Part shown: positions 52,327 through 62,200 of the stretch, in pieces
How the letters are laid out: each line of letters starts with the position of its first letter
Position numbering within the stretch: position 1 is the stretch's first letter
Assembly (NCBI RefSeq): GCF_910592395.1
Contig: NC_088321.1
Span: forward strand, 248,001 to 312,000
DNA: 64,000 nucleotides
Origin: Lineus longissimus
Lineage: Eukaryota > Nemertea > Pilidiophora > Heteronemertea > Lineidae
Direction of reading: 5' to 3'
Translations under genes and position numbers: made by a program
The notes under the pieces: model-generated
The model's input: only the letters and a program-made list of their open reading frames with translations
Database searches by the model: none
What the model was told of the DNA's origin: nothing

Positions 52327-53998
52327 CTGGTTGTGACTGTCTCTGCTACAGATACGGCCATGTCCTGGTTGTGACTGTCTCTTCTACAGATACGGCCATG
52401 TCCTGGTTGTGACTGTCTCTTCTACAGATGCGGCCATGTCCTGGTTGTGACTGTCTCTTCTACAGATACGGCAACGTCCTGGTTGTGACTGTCCCTTCTA
52501 CAGATACGGCCAAGTCCTGGTTGTGACTGTCCCTTCTACAGATACGGCCAAGTCCTGGTTGTGACTGTCTCTTCTACAGATACGGCCAAGTCCTGGTTGT
52601 GACTGTCTCTTCTACAGATGTGGCCATGTCCTGGTTGTGACTGTCTCTTCTACAGATGTGGCCATGTCCTGGTTGTGACTGTCTCTGCTACAGATGTGGC
52701 CATGTCCTGGTTGTGATTGTCTCTTCCAGAGATACGGCCATGTCCTGGTTGTGACTGTCTCTTCTACAGATGTGGCCATGTCCTGGTTGTGACTGTCTCT
52801 TCTACAGATGTGGCCATGTCCTGGTTGTGACTGTCTCTTCTACAGATGTGGCCATGTCCTGGTTGTGACTGTCTCTTCTACAGATGTGGCCATGTCCTGG
52901 TTGTGACTGTCTCTTCTACAGATGTGGCCATGTCCTGGTTGTGATTGTCTCTTCTAGAGATACGGCCATGTCCTGGTTGTGACTGTCTCTTCTAGAGATA
53001 CGGCCATGTCCTGGTTGTGACTGTCCCTTCTACAGATGTGGCCATGTCCTGGTTGTGACTGTCTCTTCTAGAGATACGGCCAAGTCCTGGTTGTGACTGT
53101 CCCTTCTACAGATGTGGCCATGTCCTGGTTGTGACTGTCTCTTCTACAGATGTGGCCATGTCCTGGTTGTGACTGTCTCTTCTACAGATACGGCCATGTC
53201 CTGGTTGTGACTGTCTCTTCTACAGATACGGCCAAGTCCTGGTTGTGATTGTCTCTTCTACAGATACGGCCAAGTCCTGGTTGTGACTGTCTCTTCTACA
53301 GATACGGCCATGTCCTGGTTGTGACTGTCTCTTCTACAGATACGGCCAAGTCCTGGTTGTGATTGTCTCTTCTACAGATGCGGCCAAGTCCTGGTTGTGA
53401 CTGTCTCTTCTACAGATACGGCCAAGTCCTGGTTGTGACTGTCTCTTCTACAGATGTGGCCATGTCCTGGTTGTGACTGTCTCTGCTACAGATACGGCCA
53501 TGTCCTGGTTGTGATTGTCTCTTCCAGAGATACGGCCAAGTCCTGGTTGTGACTGTCTCTTCTACAGATGTGGCCATGTCCTGGTTGTGACTGTCTCTGC
53601 TACAGATACGGCCATGTCCTGGTTGTGATTGTCTCTTCCAGAGATACGGCCAAGTCCTGGTTGTGACTGTCTCTTCTACAGATGTGGCCATGTCCTGGTT
53701 GTGACTGTCTCTGCTACAGATACGGCCATGTCCTGGTTGTGATTGTCTCTTCCAGAGATACGGCCATGTCCTGGTTGTGACTGTCTCTTCTACAGATGTG
53801 GCCATGTCCTGGTTGTGATTGTCTCTTCTACAGATGTGGCCATGTCCTGGTTGTGACTGTCTCTTCTACAGATGTGGCCATGTCCTGGTTGTGATTGTCT
53901 CTTCTACAGATGTGGCCATGTCCTGGTTGTGATTGTCTCTTCTACAGATGTGGCCATGTCCTGGTTGTGATTGTCTCTTCCAGAGATACGGCCATGTC
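52327..53998. repeat. 38-bp minisatellite, 44 copies
   Basis: The unit 'ctggttgtgactgtctcttc' + 'tacagatacggccatgtc' is repeated 44 times with no length change (1672 bp). Variable sites include tACGg/tGTGg, gccAtg/gccAag, gActg/gAttg, Tcttc/Cttc, tacaga/tagaga/cagaga and cttc/ctgc. It is followed at once by a related but diverged end ('ctggttgtgactgctctcgt'). Confidence 0.97.
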
Positions 53999-54159
53999 CT
54001 GGTTGTGACTGCTCTCGTCATCCTCAGGTGTGGAGCAAGTCCAGTGGGTTGTCAACCCACCGTAGTCTTGAAGACAGACACAACCAGACCACAATAAATC
54101 AAGGCCGGCTGCCTTTTGTGGAGTAATCAACAAGATAAACACTTCATTATTTCACGACA

Positions 54160-54165
54160 TTTAAT
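54160..54165 (-). terminator. possible polyadenylation signal for DNAJA
   Basis: ATTAAA on the minus strand lies about 890 bp past the DNAJA stop codon. No AATAAA on this strand was seen between 54100 and 55056, so this common variant is the best candidate. Upstream at 54312-54360 a 26-bp unit ('gacatattggagttaggccc') is duplicated. Confidence 0.25.
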
Positions 54166-55055
54166 TCATTGTGGCACCAGTATTTACAAAGTGCTCTTTT
54201 CGTGAGTTGGTGTACAGACAAATAATCCTTGACATTTTGGTGTAAAGCCCCTCACTAATGAGCTGTGGAAAAGAGGAGCCGAAATTGGCAGGCTTACAGT
54301 GTGGTCCCATGGGACATATTGGAGTTAGGCCCCATGTGACATATTGGAGTTAGGCCCCATACGTACATGTAATATACAGTGGGATTACAAAATTCATAAC
54401 ATGACACGCCATACATCACAATCACAGGACGTGCATGACCTCGAAAATGTCTACGGCATGGACTGCAAACTGCCAAGTATTCACTTCTTTTTCAACAATT
54501 TCCATTTGCTCGAGTCTTGTATTAGAACGGCAACAGAACTTTGGCAGTATCTCCGATTGTCAGCGGCACACTCTTGTACAAAGGGATTTTGAGAATAATA
54601 ACAGAGGTAACGGTTAATTCTTGCACCTTGTCTCTTTTTTAAGTATTTCAAATTCTCCAAAACTCACCCGGGTTGCTGCGATTCACGCGTCATTCTCAGC
54701 TGTTTCTATGAATCTTGTCATGACGGAAATCACCCGTGAAACTAAAGGGACAACAAGGTCACGCAACTGAGGTGGTTGCAGGGTTGTACCACTCATCGCC
54801 ACTAGGCTCCGCCACACATCATACAGAACACACCTTGCCTCCCTCATAAATCACTCATGCTAGAGTTTACAAGATAGTCTCGGACATTGCTTACAAATTT
54901 AAGACAAATATATCATACCCACTTAGTGACCTTTGAATAACTGTCTGGTAAAGTCACTACCCAGCTTGAAGCCATTTCGTATGTAAAATCCACATATGAC
55001 CCACCCCACTTGTCGCTTCAATCCATCAATTTAAAGTCTCCTAACAACACCATGG

Positions 55056-57379
55056 TTATTGTGATGCACACTGCACTCTCTGTTGACCGCCCATCTCATC
55101 GTCGTCCTCATGGTATGCCTCACCCCGGCTCCCTCTACCAGCATCTTGAGAAGGATCAAACTCCGTCAAGGTGCACTCCTCCGCCGAGTCAGGAATAATC
55201 ACTTCCTGTCGCTCAGGGAGTATTTTCTCTAGCTGGGGTAGTTTGGTCGCTGGGAGGAACCCAGGTTTGGGGAAGTTCACCTTGAAACGGATGATCAAGC
55301 GGCCCTTATCGAACGGGTTCTTATAGCGTGGCATTCCTTCACCGTATATACATTTGAGGTCACCCTCCTTGATGACGTCACCTGCAATCAAACAATCAAT
55401 TAGCAAATGAATGAATCAATTAAAACAAGTCCCTCAGCTCTGATCCCTGAGATCCTATTAAGTAATGAAGCACCCATCTTTCGTACCAAAGCTGCCAAGG
55501 GCCTCCTTCTCCAAGTACAACCACTTTTTTGCGAGTGTCAGGAGTGAACTTGTCTTGTATGCAGGTTGGGGGAGTCTATTCAGGAAAATGGGGCTGAGAG
55601 GTCACTACTCACCTGGTATAACCTTGATCACTAAGCTCCTATTATCTAACGTAGTAACAGTCTTCTGGAATCCACACAGAGCCTCCACCAGCTCCAGTTC
55701 CATGATCATGAAGAGGTCTTGGTCTTGACGCTTGAAAACGGAATGAGGCTTCTCGTCGAGAACGATGAGGATATCACCAGGTTCCAAGCCAGGCTCCTGG
55801 TCTCCTTCCCCACTGAAGCGAATCTGCTGGTCGTCTTTCATCCCTGTCGATCAAGACAAAATAAATATTCAGAGATGATTTTGCAGACCGAACCTCACCC
55901 TCATCTTGCAGGCGGATCACTGTTAGGACTGCACTCTTTGAAAATGTCCAATATCACTTACCTTTATCAACATGAACCTCAAGAATCTTGCGTTCCCGAA
56001 CCACTTTCTTCGCGGAGCAGTTCTTACACATATCTTTCTGGTTGATTCTCTCTCCCTGTCCTTGACACTCATAACACATTGACTGTACCTGCTGGACGAT
56101 GCCTGGAGACAGCTGCTGGACCCGCACCTGCATGCCAGTACCTCGACAGTTAGGGCATGATTCAACGGCACCTTTTTTTCCTCCACGACCTAAAAATATG
56201 GAGAAGTCAAGTTATCCTTTGGCTTTATCCTTCTCTGTTCTTATATTGCTCCATTTAGTACATTAGGAAACCCTTGGAACTGACAAGTGTTGTCCATAAT
56301 AGAGAGGTGTCCTGATTAGAGAGGTCAAATTGAATGGAAACAACCAATTTGGGACCAACACTGTCATGTCCTTTAAAGAGATGTTGTCCTTGATAGAGAG
56401 GGGTCCACTGTACTTTTTGGTGTTAGTTTGGTACCCTTTGCTTGGTATGTGTATGCTGCGAGGTAGTTAAGGTTTCTAGTGACAGTGACTAAGGAAGGCC
56501 CTATTCTTGGCCAAGAATTTGAAAACCAACTAAGGTAAAACAGTTACCTTTAGAACAGGAAACAAATATGACAACCAAAAGCATCATAATTACCTTCACA
56601 CTTGTTACATATCACGTTCTTCTGCAGCGCCAACTTGCGGGTCGTTCCATTGTAAAGGTCGTCCAGCGTGACACTCAACTGGTGGACGACATCCTTGCCT
56701 TTACGCGGCCCCCGCCTTCCACCTCCTCGTCCACCGCCGCCAAAGAACATATCGAAGATGTCCATCGGCGAGTGGAAGTTGAAGCCACCACCGGTGCCAC
56801 CTTCTTTGATTGCATCTTCACCGCCTTTATCGTAAATTTGCCGCTTATCTTCGTCGGCTAAGACCTCGTATGCTTGTGAGATGAGCTTGAACTGGAAATA
56901 GAATGATCGACAGTCCTTAAAGGAAACCTACCACGAAACGCTTATAAAAATTGGGAGTTTTGAACGGCCCAGTTAAAACCAAAGGCATAGATAAATCTTA
57001 GCAGTTTCGAGTTCGCCTCAGGTATCTGATTATGTGAGATGACCAAAGGCATAAGTTAGGGCAACTCATAATTCAAAGTTACGATAAATTGCAATAGGCC
57101 AACAGGGGTCTCTCCTTCATGTACACTGAAACCATTGAACACGACCAAGTCCCTTTCCCCGAACTCCAACTGCACATTAGATCCAAGGACCAAGGACAAA
57201 GGACCACCAATTTAGCTCCTGCAAGAGTCCCCTTGTGGAAGTCTTACCCTTTCTCCTTCATTTGGGTTTTTGTCCGGATGATATTTGAGTGCAAGTTTTC
57301 TGTAGGCTTTCTTCAGTTCCTCTTGTGTAGCACTAGGCTTAACACCTAACGTGTCGTAGTACTTTGTCTCCTTCACCAT
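55056..57379 (-). CDS. DNAJA1: DnaJ homolog subfamily A (type I Hsp40), 404 aa
   Basis: This is a co-chaperone that stimulates Hsp70 ATPase activity and delivers unfolded clients in the cytosol. Coding exons (minus): 57379-57248, 56891-56594, 56189-55962, 55843-55613, 55381-55056, 1215 nt including the stop. The J domain carries HPD at 34-36. The Gly/Phe-rich linker follows ([19 protein letters not shown]). Four zinc-binding motifs are CNKCEGRG (139), CPNCRGTG (155), CYECQGQG (182) and CKNCSAKK (198); the last has lost both glycines. The two C-terminal client-binding domains follow, with a conserved [12 protein letters not shown] stretch. The protein ends in CASQ, a CaaX box for farnesylation. 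Length and order match DNAJA1/DNAJA4 (about 397 aa in mammals); the paralogue cannot be decided. A spliced 5' UTR (57380-57418, acceptor at 57419) and an upstream heat-shock element point to heat induction. Divergent from CEP78. Confidence 0.96.
56253..56412. mobile_element. MITE family P1, copy in DNAJA intron 2
   Basis: It shares 'ggaactgacaagtg', 'tagagaggtgtcctgattag' + 'agaggtcaa' and 'tttgggaccaa' with copies at 59416-59573 and 63391-63568. The right end reads 'gtccactgta'; the left end is decayed. Confidence 0.65.
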
Positions 57380-57418
57380 GATTGCCCAGTCACAGACTCA
57401 ACTGGTCACAACACGACC
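57380..57418 (-). other. DNAJA 5' UTR segment after a 5' intron
   Basis: A strong acceptor (tctgctttcag) lies just upstream of this 39-nt leader. A matching donor (TTCAG|gtaagatt) on the minus strand at 57910 would place a non-coding first exon starting above 57911. Confidence 0.6.
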
Positions 57419-57943
57419 TGAAAGCAGAAAATGACATGGGTGAAATAGGTTTTATTTAGTTGTCTTGTCATGTCGCTTGCGTAGCATGAGGCTAGCGTCG
57501 TAGTACTTTGTCCTTTCCACCATGTCTGCCCAGCATCTTTGTCGGATGGACCTTTTCAGGGTCACAAATAAGTAGGCCTAAATAGCCTAGCGACTAAAAA
57601 AGTCCACATTGACATTCTACTTTCTAAATTCTAGGCTAGATTTCTTACAAAATTCTAATTCCTTTCCATCCGGATTCCGACATCCCATTTTCCTTTCAAA
57701 GTGAATCCAAGGCAATGCAGCTAGATCATGAACTTTAAGACAAGATAATTTACTCTCCTCGACAAAAATGAAAGGAAATGCTTTCGTTTTATTGTTAGCT
57801 CACGTGAACCGTGCAGGCATTCAGTGCAAAAATGCACACGTCCAAGCACATGCATCATTGTATGAAAAATTACCTTTCGTTTAACGGAGGTTTCAATGAA
57901 AGAATCTTACCTGAATAAATGAGCAAAGGTACGCGATCTTGGG

Positions 57944-57949
57944 TTTATA
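57944..57949 (-). promoter_or_regulatory. TATA-like box, DNAJA side
   Basis: TATAAA on the minus strand. If it is the real TATA box, the first exon before the 57910 donor would be only about 10 nt, so either the box or the donor is probably wrong. Confidence 0.25.
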
Positions 57950-58028
57950 TGCAATAATAACTATCGAATTTACAACTGTTCTCGTTCTGAGCAGAATTCT
58001 GACTAATATTGCTCCGTTACGAAGCGTT

Positions 58029-58046
58029 TTCTTGAAATTTCTAGAA
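58029..58046 (-). promoter_or_regulatory. heat-shock element, four perfect alternating units
   Basis: On the plus strand TTCTTGAAATTTCTAGAA gives TTC-nn-GAA-nn-TTC-nn-GAA with exact 5-bp spacing, the binding pattern of a heat-shock factor trimer. Extra units lie at 58048-58050 (GAA), 58057-58059 (GAA) and 58062-58064 (TTC), and weaker ones at 57979-57999. It is 650 bp upstream of the DNAJA ATG and likely drives that gene. Confidence 0.75.
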
Positions 58047-58065
58047 CGAAAGCGTAGAAGATTCT

Positions 58066-59206
58066 GAGGAAATGACGTCAGAGTCCATTCTCCAAGCGTC
58101 GTCAATGGTGACTACCGTCGCAAAGTCTACCTCAAATTACTGACTCTGTAAGAAATACAACGGGTGTTTGTAATTTTCGACATTACGGGCCGAAATCCGG
58201 GAGATTGGTCAGAGTCAATCTCCCGGGCGCCGGGCCAAATGTCCAATTTACATGCACCCGCTGAAATTGTCGCAAAGTCCCTCTGCCACAGTTTGATCGT
58301 CCACGCACTGATCCAGTGTGTATAGTGCGCTGCTTGTAACATGGATTGAAAAGCCTTCTTGTTATGTTTCGATAAAAATACATTTTAAGGATGTCGTGAT
58401 AGCTTTTTCATAACACTGTAAAGTGTATTTATGTCGAACAGATGCGAAATAAAGATGTAGATTTTAACAATGAATGGCGTAGTCACGGGCGCCCAGCGTT
58501 GCCGTGATCCGTCGAGGTCGAGTGAGACAGGCTTGACAATGTTGTTCACCATTGACGATGCTTGGAGTTGGCTGATATGGTCAAAATGTGGTAATTTTTC
58601 AATAAAAGTATAATTTTAAATTACAACGAATGAAGTTGTTGGCTCTCAAATAAAATTTAAATAAATAAAATTTTAGATCTTGTATCAATACTTTAGCTTT
58701 TATCTCATAAATTTTGAATCAGCGCCCTCAAAAAGTAAAAATCATCAATGAATTTAGACTAAAGTTGGGCGCCATATTCGTTTTTCTGCAACTGAATTTT
58801 GTAAACAAAAACAAACCGATTTTAAATACCAGATATCTCATTAAGATCGCGAGATATAAATGTGTAAGATAGTTTTATATGTGTAGTTAATTCGAAAGGT
58901 TCAGTTCATGTGTTGGTTATTGTTGTCAGTTGAGCGTTTATTAAAATATGACCAGATTTTAGTTGTACATTTTTTTTTCAAAAATTATAATGCCATGCAA
59001 TGCATAGGCCTACTGTATGCAGGCAGAACCACTACATAATCATTGGCCTACATAATGCAATCAGTGAATGCATTACATGATGCATGATCATGACTTCATG
59101 ATTGTGTAAGTAAACGTGGATTTGGTGTAATGCAGTGGAAGCAAGAGTATCAGTAGGCCCACAGACAGAGCAAAGTCTCAACCCTTAAACATCTTTATTT
59201 CCTCAG
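58066..59206. other. DNAJA-CEP78 intergenic region
   Basis: It holds a GC-rich segment (58480-58590) that could be the CEP78 first, non-coding exon, with a possible donor 'atgtg|gtaatt' at 58591. The remaining sequence to 59200 is AT-rich with no gene seen. An acceptor (tttcctcag) at 59206 precedes the CEP78 ATG exon. Confidence 0.4.
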
Positions 59207-59226
59207 GGTTTCAATAGCTGTCTTCA

Positions 59227-62200
59227 ATGTCTGCAACGATGATAGAGAGTGTCCAAGCTCGCCAACGAGGCGCGTTTGAGTTCGAGGAGCATTATGATAG
59301 CCTGTGCGCCCTACAGAACAGCTGCCCCATTCCTGCTGTGAAAGCACATCTCCAGTCCCGGGTCTTGGATCTCAATGCTGACAGGATCAGGTAGGGGGTT
59401 AAGAATCAGAGAATACAGTAGAACCTCTCTATAAAGGACACCCTTGGGACTGACAAGTGCTGTCCTGAGTAGCAGGTGTCCTGATTAGAGAAGTCAGATT
59501 AAATGGAAACTGCCATTTGGGACCAAAGCTAGTCTCCTTAATAGAGAGGTGTCCGCTAAGGGAGGTTCCACTGCAATTGATTTCTCTTATTACCAGCAAT
59601 GCCACGGCCACGATTGGATGGTCTTCTACATGCCATATGTTTTTTCAATGCGAGAAACTTTCCTGTAAATGAAGCATTGTCACTATGTCAGACCCAAGTG
59701 AGTCCTTAGTTTTAGCAAATTAGGTCTTTGAGTCAGATAACAGAGAAGCATCACTGATTTGACGGACCGATTGACTTAACTCGAACCATTGACTCAACTC
59801 GAACCAATGTTGATTTTTAGGGCGAATGATTGGTCACCGATTCTGAACACTCTGCGTATCAACAAGACCTTGGAGTTCATCGGTGTCCGAAGCTTCTTCC
59901 AGCAGCCTGTTGATGATGGTAAGTGTACCTCTGCCATGCTAGACGAGATTGATAGATGATGGTAATAGTGTCATCAGTGAATTAGTATCTTGGTGAAGTT
60001 GCACTGTATCTGTAATTTCACTTCCCCATACTATCCCCATCCAAGTATAGATGAGTCCATGCCTGCCATATCTTCAACTGGTGAGCACAATGGCCCCTGG
60101 CCGTTTCATTTAGATCTTACCATTGTTTATTTTCCTTCAGGAAAACAAGACAAGAAACAGCCTCAGCATTGGCGGCGGAAGACACCTGCGATCCGCTCGA
60201 AAGAGATCACGTACCGTCTGTGCAAGGCGCTGAGAGAATGTGTCACAAACTCCTCATCTGTGGTCTGCCTTGAATTACAGGGTCTGCCTCTTCGTGAGCG
60301 AGACATGCAAATTCTGTCAAAGGTAAAGATTTGATGTTGTCTTTGCTGAGAAGAGTGTCAGTCGAAGGGTGAAATATGAAAATTGTATGGGGGATATGTC
60401 TAATTTGGTTTATGTCAGACAGACATTGTCTGCCCTGTGCTCAATTTCACGGAAAAAACGGCACTGCACACAAAAAGCCTAAAATGGCTGGGAAAAGTTA
60501 CAGCATTTCGATTAAAATAGCGCGTTCTTTGTCCCGCTTGTCCAGTTAGGTAACGAGTATGTCATTGCTTTGGCCTTATTGTCTAGCGACAGATATACAG
60601 GACAGCAAGGCCAGACCAGTGACGTCCAGTTTTACAAAAGCTGTTTCATAACATGTCTCTTCTTTTCTAGGGTATTGCAAAGAACCATTCACTGCGCCAC
60701 CTGTCTGTGGAGTTCTGTACCATCGGTGATGATGGTGTGGAGAGTAAGTTGCAATGACGAAGATCTGCACCACTGTAGATTTGAACCACACAATGGCAGC
60801 TTGGATCTGAAGACCAAACCGTCTCAATGCAAAACGTGCAATTTGCTCCTAACAGGCACACGTCTGTGAGTGGTCCCTCTAGGTAATATGATTGACAGTT
60901 TCTCTGCTACATTGAGCTGGTTTTCTAATCTGTGACATTTCAATCCATTCCAGTTCTCTGCAAAGGCATCAAGAATTCACCCACTCTGACCTCCCTCAAC
61001 TTCTCTGGATGTGGCCTGACGTTCCAAGGGGCAGATATCCTGGCAAAAATAATCAAGGTAACATATTTGGGCCGATCAGTTGCACCAAATACATCCCATT
61101 TATCAGTCTGTGCTCCCAAATATATAGAGAGTAAAAAACAAGTTTGGAATGAAAGATCAGAGCGTGGCGCAATAGTCTATTGATACCTTTAACTCTGGAT
61201 CAATGGTGGTGGTCCTTTTCATTGCCCTTTCATAATAAAGGATTCACCTCCAACAGTGACCACTCTATCAATACGCTTATCTTGTTCCAGCACCAGTCGA
61301 TGAAACGTCACAATGAAGCCTGGCGCGACAGCCTGCGTTATCGACGGCCTGATCTGGATGGCATGATGGGAATACGACGTATCACTGTCAACAAGAACCC
61401 GCTGATGGGAGACCAGGGAGCGCTAGCATTCGCCGAGGCTCTAAAGGACGATCTCTGGTTAAAAGGTTTGTTTCCCTTCTTGATGTGGCGACATTTTCTG
61501 ATGCCCTTTATCCCATGGGATGCCCAGTGGCCATTAGGGGCCTTAAGAATCCAAGAAAAGATCTTGTCAGTTTAGTATGCTATGTAAAACTTTCTATCCT
61601 CCAAATTTTGTCAACAGTTGTCACCCGCTACTAGTCCTGGAGTCCTTGAGTTAACTCTCGAGGTCGGGTGTAAGGCCCTGTAACTCCAACCTCGGTCTGA
61701 TCTCTATATCAACTGTAATTCTATCTTCCAGCCCTTGACATGCAGCAATGTGGTATAAGTGACATCGGAGCGAAGGCCCTGCTCCAGGTCCTCAAGTTCA
61801 ACACCACCATGGTCGTCCTTGACCTGCGTCTGAATCCACTCATCGGTGAGTTGAAACAACAAAACCATGCCAAGGAATAGTACTCAATGTTGATTTTGCA
61901 TGAAATGACACATTGAAAGGGTCTCGTTTGGTGGTCAATTTTTGTTTGCTAGCTGTTGACAACAATATCTTGGTCCAGAACAAAACAGTCACAATAATTC
62001 AGTGTCACACCTTTTACACCATGGTTTTAGTTCAACTTTATTCTGTGGTTTCTATTTTTTAGATCGTGACATCCAGCAGAGTCTGATGGAGCAGGTGCTG
62101 ATCAACTCGGACGGACAAGATACCGAGGTAAGCATCTCGTGCAATGTCGTAATCGTGGTTAGGCCTAAGGATGAGTGGCCGACGAGTGGTCAGGCCTGTG

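Noticed and set aside
53410..53805. 131-codon minus-strand repeat ORF
   Set aside because: Within the 38-bp array, where three units (114 bp) happen to remain open.
58483..58644. Small ATG-initiated ORF upstream of CEP78
   Set aside because: Short (about 53 codons), no similarity recognised; more likely part of a non-coding first exon.
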